Positions 1 through 8,549 of a DNA stretch of 64,000 bases are shown one piece after another. Every line of letters begins with the position of its first letter. Within the stretch, counting starts at the first letter, position 1. This stretch comes from Gammaproteobacteria bacterium (GTDB taxonomy: Bacteria; Pseudomonadota; Gammaproteobacteria; Xanthomonadales; Marinicellaceae): the NCBI GenBank assembly GCA_041395445.1, contig JAWLAO010000001.1:1-64000 (forward strand), in the 5' to 3' direction. Made by a program: the position numbers and the translations under genes. The notes beneath the pieces are model-generated. The model saw only the letters and a program-made list of their open reading frames with translations, was not told the origin of the DNA and made no database searches.

Positions 1-115
1 ATCCGACCATTTGGCGGAAGAAAGATTCTGTATATTTGGGAAACTATCGTAAAAGACATGTGCAGGTTTTCGCAAGATGCTATGTCCATACCGATGTCCA
101 ATGGAGGAAATATCC

Positions 116-1276
116 ATGGGTAATGTCAGATCAAGAAAAGAAACAGGTAAACTATATTTTGACTTCAGATATAGAAATATCAGATGCAGAGAGCAAACTA
201 AACTCCAAAATACACCGGTTAACAGGAAAAAACTGGAAAATATTATGGATAAGATAGATGCTGAAATTTTATTAGGTAAGTTCAAATACGGGGACTATTT
301 TCCAAATAGTCCCATACTTGAAAAAATTAATTATCAGGATGATATGATTCGTAGAAATACAGATTGTATTCCGACAATTTCTGAGTTTTTTGATGTGTGG
401 ATTGCAGAATTGGATTTTTCATGGAGGAAAAGTTACAAAAAATCTGTCTTGAGTATTTTTAAAAATCATATTCTTGAGGTGTTTGGTGATAGAAATGTTG
501 ATACACTAACTAAGTCTGAACTACTGAAGTTTAGAGCTGATATTGCAAATAAGGTTAGAAAGAACGGAACCTATGTGGGTGCTCAGCATATCAATAAAAT
601 TATGAAGTTTTTCAAAAGAGTTATTGTTGAAGCGTCAGAGCGATATGATTTTAAAAGTCCATTTATTGGAATCAAGCATTTAAAAACTTTAAAGCCTCAA
701 ATAGAACCATTTACTTTGGAGGAAGTGATGCTGATTTTGAATAATGTCAGAGATGATTTTAAGAGTTATTATACAGTACGCTTCTTCACCGGAATGAGGA
801 CCAGTGAGATTGATGGGCTCAAATGGAAATATGTTGATTTTGAAAATCGATACATATCAATTAGAGAAACGCTTGTTAAGGGACGAGTAGAACAAACCAA
901 AACCGATTCCTCACTTAGAGATATAATGATGTCACAGCCGGTTTATGACGCTTTGAAGCATCAATATCGAGTCTCAAAAGAACATGATTATGTTTTTTGT
1001 ACTAGAAGTGGTAATCCACTGGATTATGGTAATGTCACCAAAAGGGTATGGAATCCAATATTAAATTATCTGGGGCTGAAGCAGAGGAGGGCGTATCAAA
1101 CCCGCCACACAGCTGCCACATTATGGCTTGCCAGTGGCGAAAATCCTGAATGGGTTGCACGTCAGCTTGGTCACTCTACAACTAAAATGTTGTTTAATGT
1201 TTATTCCAGATATGTTCCTAATGTCACCAGACAAGATGGTAGTGCATTTGAAAAATTACTGGATAAAAATATGTGA
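116..1276 (+). CDS. Tyrosine recombinase (phage/island integrase)
   Basis: Site-specific DNA recombinase that would integrate or excise a mobile island. The protein (386 aa) has an N-terminal arm-binding region (about residues 1-70, of the kind often called DUF3596), a SAM-like core-binding domain (about 90-195) and a C-terminal catalytic domain. Catalytic residues seen: Arg in GMRTSE (about 227), Arg-His in QTRHTAAT (about 328), His in LGHSTTK (about 352) and the nucleophile Tyr in NVYSRY. The residue three before the second Arg is Tyr rather than His, which I recall as normal for this subfamily. I chose ATG 116 over an in-frame start at 77 because AGGA lies about 8 bases upstream and the protein then starts at the usual arm domain. 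It appears intact, unlike the recombinase remnants further right. It probably marks the left edge of the island; no tRNA or att core is visible at positions 1-115. Confidence 0.9.
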   Translation: MGNVRSRKETGKLYFDFRYRNIRCREQTKLQNTPVNRKKLENIMDKIDAEILLGKFKYGDYFPNSPILEKINYQDDMIRRNTDCIPTISEFFDVWIAELDFSWRKSYKKSVLSIFKNHILEVFGDRNVDTLTKSELLKFRADIANKVRKNGTYVGAQHINKIMKFFKRVIVEASERYDFKSPFIGIKHLKTLKPQIEPFTLEEVMLILNNVRDDFKSYYTVRFFTGMRTSEIDGLKWKYVDFENRYISIRETLVKGRVEQTKTDSSLRDIMMSQPVYDALKHQYRVSKEHDYVFCTRSGNPLDYGNVTKRVWNPILNYLGLKQRRAYQTRHTAATLWLASGENPEWVARQLGHSTTKMLFNVYSRYVPNVTRQDGSAFEKLLDKNM

Positions 1277-1296
1277 ATATTCGGAGAATATGTTTA

Positions 1297-1346
1297 TGGC
1301 TTTATCAGATATTTTGATATTTGTATTGAGTTGTCAGATAAAGCCA
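1297..1346. repeat. Inverted repeat between integrase and fic
   Basis: TGGCTTTATC at 1297-1306 and GATAAAGCCA at 1337-1346 form a perfect 10-bp inverted repeat with a 30-base loop, just after the integrase stop. No T-run follows, so it is not a classical terminator. It may be a regulatory or recombination site; function unknown. Confidence 0.4.
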
Positions 1347-1454
1347 GAACTATTACAGTTGTTAAAGGAGGTTTATTAGAACATTATTGGTATTTTATTG
1401 GAATCATGTTAGAATTATATTGGTATAGTTCTCTTATTAAGCAAAGTATTTAGT

Positions 1455-2534
1455 ATGTTCAAACCAAATTTTCAAATCACTCCTGCCTTGAGTAAAATTC
1501 TGATGGATATTGAGGCTTCTCGTCAAGCGGTATCAGGATTGCCGATTACTATTTCAGTATTAACATCCTTACGAGAGTCAGCACGATTGATTTCTACACA
1601 CTATTCAACCCAAATCGAAGGAAACCGTCTCACCCAACAACAAGTGCAAGATGTCATTCAAGGTGGTACTTTCCCGAATAGGGAAAGGGATGAACGAGAG
1701 GTCAGAGATTACTATAAAGCATTGGATTTTCTTGATGTTCTGGTCAATCAAAAAGCCTCATCAATCAAAGAGAAGGACATTCAAACTTTACATGGCTTGG
1801 TGATGGAGGGAAAAGAAAAACCAACGCCTTATCGTGATGGACAAAATGTTATTCGGGACAGTGGGAGCGGAGCTATTGTGTATATGCCACCGGAAGCCAA
1901 AGATGTACCGGATTTGATGAGTGAACTCATTGCATGGATTAATAAACAGTTAAATGAAGATGATTTGCCTGTGCCAATGATTGCCGCAATCGCTCATTAC
2001 CAGTTTGCAACCGTTCACCCCTATTATGATGGAAATGGGCGTACTGCCCGCTTATTAACCAATCTGGTTTTGCATAAATCAGGCTATGGTCTGAAAGGTA
2101 TTTATTCTCTGGAAGAGTATTATGCCAGAAACCTACAAGCATACTACCAGGCACTGAGTGTGGGAGAATCTCATAATTATTACTTTGGCAGAGCTGAATC
2201 TGAAATTACAGATTGGATTGTTTACTTTTGTTCGGGGATGGCTGACTCATTTGCCAAAGTTCGTCTAAAAGCCTCAGAATCATCCCAAAGAGGTCAAACC
2301 GACCAAAGCCATTTATTAAGGGAGCTTGATCAAAGACAAAAACAGGTGTTATCACTTTTTACCAATAACAAATTTATAACCACAAAAGAAGTATCCGATC
2401 TGCTAGGAATACACAGAAGAACCGCTCTGAACTTGTGCAATCTATGGTGTAATGAAGGTTTTATTATTCAACAAGGACTGGCGAACAAATCCCGAAAATA
2501 CGAACTAGCTTCTAAGTGGCTGGAATTATTGTAA
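1455..2534 (+). CDS. Fic family protein (AMPylase-like), with inhibitory motif and C-terminal winged helix
   Basis: Fic enzymes transfer AMP or related groups from nucleotides to protein hydroxyls. This 359-residue protein has the active-site motif HPYYDGNGRTAR (about residues 188-199), matching HxFx(D/E)GNGRxxR with Tyr for Phe. An N-terminal inhibitory motif, STQIEGN (about 51-57), fits the S/T-x3-E-G/N helix that blocks the ATP site in class II Fic proteins. The C-terminus (about 300-330) has a helix-turn-helix-like segment with KEVSDLLGIHRRTALNL. Full length, no separate antitoxin gene beside it, consistent with intramolecular inhibition. It lies 178 bases downstream of the integrase on the same strand, so it is likely island cargo. 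Whether it acts as a toxin, a regulator or a defence protein cannot be told from sequence. Confidence 0.88.
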   Translation: MFKPNFQITPALSKILMDIEASRQAVSGLPITISVLTSLRESARLISTHYSTQIEGNRLTQQQVQDVIQGGTFPNRERDEREVRDYYKALDFLDVLVNQKASSIKEKDIQTLHGLVMEGKEKPTPYRDGQNVIRDSGSGAIVYMPPEAKDVPDLMSELIAWINKQLNEDDLPVPMIAAIAHYQFATVHPYYDGNGRTARLLTNLVLHKSGYGLKGIYSLEEYYARNLQAYYQALSVGESHNYYFGRAESEITDWIVYFCSGMADSFAKVRLKASESSQRGQTDQSHLLRELDQRQKQVLSLFTNNKFITTKEVSDLLGIHRRTALNLCNLWCNEGFIIQQGLANKSRKYELASKWLELL

Positions 2535-2972
2535 TTTAAGGTGCCACTAGTCTTGACTGATTATTTTATGATAATTATTTTTGGCTTGTATTAGATTTTC
2601 ACTGGGCGTTGGTGGATGCTTCAATTTATTTAAAAATATTTTAAATGCCCTCTCAGATAATTTGATGTTAGTCTGGATTCCACTTTTTCCAGTTAAATCA
2701 GTTTCAATAATATTTTGGTTGTTGTGTTTCATTGAATTTACATGGTTCTTTATCAAAGATTTTAAAATGGTTCGAATCTATATTTTTAGATTCTATGTGA
2801 ATTTAAATTACTATTCAAATATATTGAATAATGGATCTGAATAAAAATTGATCCGTAGCCATTATTTTATATTTTCAAAGCTACACCTAATAAAATGCTG
2901 TTTAATTTTTCTCATTCAAAGTATTGCAAATATATGCACCCAATACCACTAATGTCATATCACCCAATTTTT
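2535..2972. other. Gene-free AT-rich stretch after fic
   Basis: No convincing gene. Short open frames on both strands (for example 2581-2844 plus and 2547-2756 minus) have low-complexity, AT-driven compositions, no ribosome site and no recognisable motif. It probably belongs to the decayed part of the island. Confidence 0.5.
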
Positions 2973-3302
2973 TTAAAATGGTTTACCTGACCTTCTTGGT
3001 CGTTTCCTTTGCATTTCAAATAATTCTTTTTGTTCTGGTTTATAAAATAATCTTGCTTTATCAAGTAATGTTTTAACCTCATTTAAAAAGGCATATCGGG
3101 GATTGAAAAAGAATTCTTTGGTACGACCTTTCATATTGCTTAACATCACACCAGCGTCTTCAAAATTGTTTAATTGGTTTTGAACAGAAGGTAATGATAT
3201 GTTTAAATATTTAGCTATTTCTCTGGCGTAGCCGTATTCAAAGCAATTTACATATTGCAGAATTAACTCTCTAGTTTTTGTTCCTAAAATAGACTCAAAG
3301 AC
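2973..3302 (-). pseudogene. Winged-helix DNA-binding protein, frameshifted at its start codon
   Basis: The minus strand reads about 109 residues without a stop, but with no start codon in frame. The sequence begins FESILGTKTRELILQYV, continues with a helix-turn-helix (EIAKYLNISLPSVQNQL), then the wing region (FEDAGVMLSN..GRTKEFFFNPRY) and a basic end RKRPRRSGKPF. This matches, from memory, a small family of ArsR-like winged-helix proteins of about 100 residues that start MFES..G.KTRE and end in R.RPRR.GKP, often found beside nucleotidyltransferase-type genes. An ATG sits immediately upstream but is offset by two bases (ATG-TC-TTTGAG), so a tiny indel separated the start from the body. No nucleotidyltransferase partner is left nearby. 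Best read as a recently inactivated gene in the decaying island. Confidence 0.7.
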
Positions 3303-4098
3303 ATAAATAATATAGATTTGTTGATTGATTAAAAGTTTTTATAAAAACCACTATTTGTTCCGATCTTAATCTAGTTTGAGTATTTTGCCATATTTCAGGC
3401 ACAACTATTTTTGCTTTAAGGTTATATCCATGGCAGCAAAATTGATGTATGTATGATATCCTCCATCTTTAAATAAGAGCTTCAGAATAAAACTAACGAA
3501 TATATTTGCCAGTTTGTTGTTGCGGTGGGTGTATTTCTTTTATTTTTTTAAATAATCATGTTCCTTGTTTATAGGCATATCAGCATAATTGAGTTTCTTA
3601 AATTGTTTAGAATCATGCACTTTTTGTAAACTGTTAAAATAAATTCACTTTTGTATTTTTCATTTTTCCATTCTTAGTATTAAATACTTTCTAATCATAA
3701 TGTTTTGAAATGTGATTTTCAAATAAATTTTATATTTATGGAACAAGTATGATCCGGTTTCCATCAAAGGAAAAATAATTTTTCCATACCTTCATCATCA
3801 GGCATACATTGGAACATGTTTTAATAGGTTTGGATGAAAATTCGATGGGACTCATATATGAATATCATCAAGTTCTTCAAATTTGTGAGTAGTGAGTCGG
3901 CTAAGCATTGGGTTTCCAAACATGATTATAAATTTTGTACATGGTTTAACTTTTTCAATTGTGTTTCAAGTTCTATTATATGATATAAAATTAAATCAAT
4001 ATCAAAATTAATAACAAATTTTTAGGATTTAAATTGATGAAGTTTCACAAGATTTAGAAAGTAAATGGTATCAGTTAGTTTTTCTAAGAAAATCACCT
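3303..4098 (-). other. Decayed coding sequence, no intact gene
   Basis: AT-rich DNA with coding-like fragments on the minus strand, interrupted by stops and frameshifts. One readable piece is DGGYHTYINFAAMDITLKQK near 3410-3470. Most of this stretch is homologous to 5985-6620 (see the repeat entries). It is probably the 3' part of a dead gene whose upstream part is at 4099-4603. Confidence 0.5.
3395..3975. repeat. Diverged direct repeat, copy 1
   Basis: Shares a collinear series of blocks with 5985-6620: ACAACTATTTT (3401), TTTAAGGTTATATCCATG (near 3415), GTATGATCC (near 3747), AGTTCTTCAA (3871), TGAGTCGG (3893) and GTTTAACTTTTTCAA (3944). Order and spacing are preserved, with many indels between blocks. 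This points to an old duplication within the decayed island. Confidence 0.6.
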
Positions 4099-4603
4099 TT
4101 ATTTAATTTGCCAAGTTTGCGAATTGAAAATCATATGTAAGCAGAATTTCAACACTCCAGAAGAAAAAGTTACATTTTCTTCTTCAGGATTACTGTTTTT
4201 TATAGGGATTCCAATTTTAAGTGTAACTCTTCCAAATGGATATTGATGTTTTTTATTAACTGTATTGTATATTTTCTTCTCGCCCTTATATTTAACGGAT
4301 GGGGAGAATTTGGCACGATTTGAAATGATATCTTTCCATATTTTCCGCTGGTTACGTATTTTAGCTCCTTTCAAATATTCATGTTCAATCTCTATTGAGT
4401 GACAAAAAAATACTCCACTAAAAATTTTAAGAAAATCATCAAGAATTTCAGGATCACTAAATCTCAACCCATTAACAGAATGAGTGCTTTATTTAAAAAA
4501 TATGTAAGGACGCTTTTAAAAACTCCATTATGTTCGTTCCATTTTTTATAATACTCATCCAAGACAATGTTTGCAATTTTACTTTCATATATTGAATGTA
4601 CTT
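4099..4603 (-). pseudogene. Fragment of an unknown protein, frameshifted
   Basis: Two minus-strand frames join at about 4467. The upstream frame reads VHSIYESKIANIVLDEYY and continues to LNKALILLMG; the downstream one (122 residues) starts LRFSDPEILDDFLKIF and includes HQYPFGRVTLKIGIP. Neither part has a start with a ribosome site. I do not recognise the family. Its place in a row of minus-strand recombinase remnants suggests it is part of the same dead element, with copy 1 of the repeat encoding its continuation. A single-base indel at the join would restore a continuous protein of about 165 residues. Confidence 0.45.
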
Positions 4604-4984
4604 TAGCAGGCTAAATGAAAGCCTATAGGTGGTATGAGTTTTTTTTCAGAAAAAAAGCAGATGAATTCTTATTAGTCTGTATACTTGAGATAAATTTAGG
4701 TTCTTATACCATTTTAATACTTGCTTATACTTAAGATTTATTTTTTCAGAAAACTCTTTTATCAATATTTTGATAGTTTGATTTTTCATTTTTTCAGACA
4801 CTTGAGTATCAATCTCAAAGTTTTCAATTTTTCTTAATATATACCAAATATCACCATCTGATATTTCTATTTTATTAAAGTCTTGTACAGAAGATGTTTT
4901 TTATATTTTTTGTTCTGTATGGATTTTGTATATCTATTTAGTGCACCTTTAAGCACTTTGTTTACTTCGCATAAACTAACTGAT

Positions 4985-5835
4985 TTAGTCTTTTTCAAGA
5001 GTATTCCTATACTTTGTTAAGTATTTTCTACTACACCCACTAATATTTTCAACTTCTGACCAAGTTAGTGATTTATCATGTTTTATCAGATTAGAATACA
5101 TTTGTATATCACAAAAATGTATATAGGTTGCAAAGGTTGTAAGAGGAGAAGAGTGTCCTGCAAATTTTGCTAATTCCCAGTACCTGTTTTTTCCTGTTGA
5201 ATTAAAAAAAGTTTGAATTTTTATTGTTTCTTGTTGATTATAGTCTGAAAATATACTCAGTAATTTAGTATTATCAGTGAAAACCGCATATAGTCGACTT
5301 ATAGCTGTATGTCTTAATAAATGTAAAACATTTGGTAATGCATATTTTTCAGATAAAACTTTCGAATATACTCGACTGATGCTTGAGATAAAGATTCATT
5401 AGGAGTGAATTTTGCTAAATGCAAGACTATAATTTGTTATTTTTCGAGCATTAATTTAAATTGAAAAATAGTTTCTTAAAAAATATGTTCTTCCTTTTTA
5501 AGTAATATGCCAAGAGGGATTCTTCTCAAACTTGAATAAGTTTTATTATCACCTTTATTATTTTCTCTAATGTCAATCCAAAACTCATCTGATATTTCGA
5601 TGTCTTTAAGCTTTATTTTTAATACTTCTCCAACTCTTAATCCTGTTCTATACAAAATGATAAAAATTGATATCATCATTCTTTTATAATATTGAAGATC
5701 GTTTTTTGAACTTTTATATTTATTGAGGAATCGATTGAAAACCTGATTTGATATGAATCCAGCTCTGACATATGTTTTCTCTTTTAATTTTAGATTTTCA
5801 AAAAAGAGTTGACTTCAGGGAATCCATAGGTAATT
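4985..5835 (-). pseudogene. Tyrosine recombinase, broken by frameshifts
   Basis: Reading the minus strand from about 5835, the first frame gives ENLKLKEKTYVRAGF and then ILYRTGLRVGEVLKIK, the classical box I with catalytic Arg (near 5640). It ends at a stop at 5476. After a frame change, the second frame carries VLHLLRHTAISRLY (box II Arg-His, codons 5309-5314), FAGHSSPLTTFATYIH with the Gly-His at 5153-5158 and the probable Tyr nucleophile at about 5123, then a helix-turn-helix-like tail (WSEVENISGCSRKYL) to a stop at 4985. All catalytic boxes survive in the right order, so this was a real recombinase. Frameshifted coding-like sequence continues downstream to about 4640. It differs from the intact integrase at 116-1276 and is not a copy of it. 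Confidence 0.75.
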
Positions 5836-6629
5836 AAACAATATCTATGGAATAGATAAAATGCCCTTTGTTTGTAGGGTTTAACCTTCAGATTTTTATT
5901 AGCATTATAGAAGAAAATATTATTATAGAATTATTTAAATTTTTTTTATTTTAAAAACATTTTAATCCATATTTCGGTTTTTATTTTCACACAACTATTT
6001 TGTTTTTCCTTTTAAGGTTATATCCATGCAGCAAACTTATGTATGTAATTCATTAACTCCTTTGAATGCTATAAAAACACGGTAATTGACCAATATTTGT
6101 CAGTTTCTCAGTCAAGGGTATTATTTTTTTAAATCATCATTTTGTTTTATAGGCAACATAACCTAAGAGTAAATTTTTAAATCATGATTTACATGTATTT
6201 TATCTTCATCATTTATGAATTTAAAACCATAAGTGGTTGACTTGTGAACTTTCGGTATAGATCTTTTCCTTTCACATTCTTATTTAAAGAGTTGCTTCAT
6301 TATTGTTTAAAATGTTTTTTCACAAAGTTGGTTGATTTCCAAATAAAACTTCAGTTTTAATTTTCAATCAAAAGCCAGATAACAGTATGATCCTCCATCA
6401 ACAAGTAAATAATAAATTTCCAATTGTTTTTCCTGCCTTCATCACATATACAGGCAGTAACAGATTTTTCTTTGAGAAAACATATCCTCAGATGACGACG
6501 TCAGTAATATGAGTTCTTCAAGATTTAGATACTAATGAGTCGGTATTAGGCTAAGTTGTTAAATTAAAATTTGTCTATAGTTTAACTTTTTCAAATTTCT
6601 TGTTTTGCAAAGTTATAGATTTTTCAAGT
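5836..6629 (-). other. Decayed coding sequence between recombinase remnants
   Basis: No open frame of useful length. The minus strand shows short coding-like pieces in changing frames, for example KVHKSTTYGFKFINDEDKIH near 6200-6260. Most of the stretch is copy 2 of the diverged direct repeat. Probably the 3' half of the dead gene whose 5' half is 6630-7333. Confidence 0.5.
5985..6620. repeat. Diverged direct repeat, copy 2
   Basis: Second copy of the blocks listed for 3395-3975: ACAACTATTTT (5991), TTTAAGGTTATATCCATG (near 6011), GTATGATCC (near 6386), GAGTTCTTCAA (6511), ATGAGTCGG (6535) and GTTTAACTTTTTCAA (near 6580). The two copies are about 2.6 kb apart in the same orientation. Confidence 0.6.
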
Positions 6630-7333
6630 GTTGATTGATCAAACGGATCTGATTTTTTTACTGGAAAGAAATCCATTCTTTTACTACTGCACTCTTATAG
6701 TTTCTTGTTGTACTTACTGCGTTTTTTCGTTCTTCGAGGTTATATCTCAACCAATCTAGCAGAAAACCATCATTTTCAAATTCAGGTTGAATATTATATA
6801 GTCCATTAAGAACATCATTATTATTAAGTTTTCATCTTGCTCTGTAAAAATCTCATTAAGTGAATTTATTAGTTCTTCTCTGGGATTGTCATCATCGAAA
6901 TATATAGTCCGTTCAATTTTTTCATACAGTTTGTTTCATTTTATTTGATGGAAAACTATTTTTTATCATGCCCTCCCAGTAATCCGGTCTAAGTGAAGTA
7001 GATATAATTATGTTTCTTGAATAATTAATATGTGCTTGGTCAAAAATTACATTGGGAAGTAGTTCAGTAATACCAAAAGCTGTATTTAAAATTGATTGAA
7101 GCTTAGTTATTTTTGAGATGTTTATATTGAATTTCATACCAAATGATTTTATGAAATGAGATATGTACTGATTTAATTCATTTTTTGTAATTTGTTTTTT
7201 AATTCTTATATTCAATAGCTTATATATCATCATCAGTGATATATGATCAGGGAACCAACGTCGAATAGTTACTTTTTGCTTATTGATTACGCAATTACTT
7301 GGAAAATTTGGGGACTCTAATATTAAATCACAC
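6630..7333 (-). pseudogene. Recombinase-like protein, 5' part, cut by the IS3 element
   Basis: On the minus strand an open frame enters from the IS boundary at 7333 (ESPNFPSNCVINKQKVTIRRWF) and runs to a stop at 6922, with LNQYISHFIKSFGMKFNIN and FDQAHINYSRNIIISTS. After further frame changes it continues with FDDDNPREELINSLNEIF and then WLRYNLEERKNAVSTTRNY near 6700. The last piece resembles the core-binding domain of tyrosine recombinases (a helical stretch with an S-T-x-x-Y pattern); this is a resemblance only. The true 5' end is missing, removed or displaced by the insertion sequence. Several indels make it non-functional. Confidence 0.5.
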
Positions 7334-7349
7334 TGACCTTCCCCCCAAA
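7334..7349. repeat. IS3 terminal inverted repeat, left
   Basis: TGACCTTCCCCCCAAA, exact reverse complement of 8505-8520. Confidence 0.85.
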
Positions 7350-7380
7350 TTAATACCAGATTTTGGATGAGAAATTCATC

Positions 7381-8170
7381 TTATGCTGCCTGTTTTGCAA
7401 AGTCCACCGGTGATAAATAATTTAGTGAACTATGTGGTCTTTTTGTATTGTAATGATTCCTCCATTGCATGATTAATTCTTTGGCTTCTTCTATATTTTT
7501 GAACCAATATTGGTTCAGGCATTCACTTCTGAATTTACCGTTCAGACTTTCAACAATGTATTCTGAATTGGTTTTCAGGCTGAATAAAGCCCAACTTTAC
7601 TCCTGTTTGTTGCTGCGAATACATGGTCTTGCATGTAAATTCTGTGCCGTTATCACATGTTTTATCTGATTCGGTTTCTTTCTCTGATCAATCAGTCTGT
7701 CTAAAATCCGCTACTTGACGGCCATTTATTGAGAATGAAACCAGCTGACCGATAACCTGACGAGAATAATCATCTATGACATTAATACCTGAACCGTCTC
7801 CATTTGCCAGTTGATCACTGACAAAACCATAGACCATCTCATATCCACTGATGAAGGCATCACCATTGGCAACCTTGGCCGAACCAGTTTTTTTCGTTTT
7901 CGTGTCCGTACTGCAAGCCAAGCTCTTTGTATATACGATAAGTCCGCTTGCGATTGCAAACCAAACCTCTGTTTTTAGAATACTGTGTAAAAACAAATAC
8001 AGCCATAACTGGGATGCCTTAGCTAATTCCAGCAAACGTAATCTGATACTTATCCTTGTCAGATTTATGATGATATCTGAAACCGCTCCGACTGATGCCT
8101 GCCAATTTACATGATGACCTTTCACTAAGATGAAAGGTTTTCTTCATGTGTTTGGCTATCTGCCTTTTAC
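7381..8170 (-). pseudogene. IS3 orfB transposase (DDE integrase), frameshifted
   Basis: Would be the catalytic DDE transposase. Recognisable pieces occur in different frames on the minus strand: KRQIAKHMKKTFHLSERSS after the orfA junction, the region LLVRPRLPM-like near 7880, FVSDQLANG and NVIDDYSRQVIGQLVSFS (second catalytic Asp region) near 7720-7810, and the C-terminal stretch ending SLNYLSPVDFAKQAA with a stop at 7381. At least three frame changes are needed to join them, so the gene is dead. The conserved order and the full element length show that only small indels occurred, not a large deletion. Confidence 0.8.
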
Positions 8171-8179
8171 CAGCAGGCT

Positions 8180-8446
8180 TTACCACTTTTTTGAGAGAAC
8201 ATCCCTCATTGCTTCATTCTCAAGAAGCTTTTCAGCCAGTAGCTTTTTCAATTTAGCATTTTCATGTTCCAATTCTTTGAGCCTTTTGGCTTCTGAAACT
8301 TCCAATCCCGCATACTTGCTTCGCCAGTTGTAGAAAGTGCCGTTGGAAATTCCAAGCTGGCGACAGATGTCATCAACCTTTACTCCGGATTCATGCTGTT
8401 TAATAGCTCTGATTATTTGTTCTTCTGTAAATCGTTTTTTCTTCAT
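8180..8446 (-). CDS. IS3 orfA, transposase DNA-binding subunit
   Basis: 88-residue helix-turn-helix protein starting MKKKRFTEEQIIRAIKQHE, with GISNGTFYNWRSKY (HTH) and a leucine-zipper-like end (ELEHENAKLKKLLAEKLLE). Typical OrfA of the IS407 group. ATG 8446 has an AGGAG site 10 bases upstream. A slippery A-AAA-AAG (minus strand, opposite the T-run 8187-8192) precedes the stop; a -1 shift there continues into orfB (KKVVKPAGKRQ), the known route to the OrfAB fusion in IS3 elements. OrfA itself is intact. Confidence 0.88.
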   Translation of the reverse strand: MKKKRFTEEQIIRAIKQHESGVKVDDICRQLGISNGTFYNWRSKYAGLEVSEAKRLKELEHENAKLKKLLAEKLLENEAMRDVLSKKW

Positions 8447-8504
8447 TTTGAGATCTCCTGCGTTGTAGTTTAATTGGAAATCTCATCCTTGTCATGGTTC
8501 TTTT

Positions 8505-8520
8505 TTTGGGGGGAAGGTCA
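8505..8520. repeat. IS3 terminal inverted repeat, right
   Basis: TTTGGGGGGAAGGTCA, exact reverse complement of 7334-7349. Confidence 0.85.
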
Positions 8521-8549
8521 CGATACATATCATTGATATAATTAGGACA

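Larger units (their letters stand above)
7334..8520 (-). mobile_element. IS3-family insertion sequence (IS407-like), 1187 bp, defective
   Basis: Bounded by perfect 16-bp inverted repeats starting TGACCTTCCCCCCAAA. Contains a small orfA and an overlapping orfB on the minus strand, the usual IS3 arrangement. OrfB has several frameshifts, so the copy should not transpose by itself. Flanking bases (CACAC on the left, CGATA on the right) show no target-site duplication, suggesting that a deletion or recombination followed insertion. Confidence 0.85.

Noticed and set aside
1..115. Possible attachment site left of the integrase
   Set aside because: No tRNA end and no matching direct repeat found near the right edge of the island (8.7-8.9 kb).
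2547..2844. Two overlapping short frames after fic on opposite strands
   Set aside because: AT-driven composition, no ribosome site, no similarity I recognise.
3395..6620. CRISPR-like or tandem repeat array in the AT-rich region
   Set aside because: Blocks occur only twice, diverged and irregularly spaced; this is a duplication, not an array.
4099..7333. Naming the decayed region as a specific known element type (for example a gamma-mobile-trio island)
   Set aside because: Only one block has clear recombinase motifs; the others cannot be assigned from sequence alone.
7469..8125. Open frames over the IS3 orfB region on both strands
   Set aside because: Plus-strand frames are shadows; the minus frames are pieces of the frameshifted orfB and are reported there.
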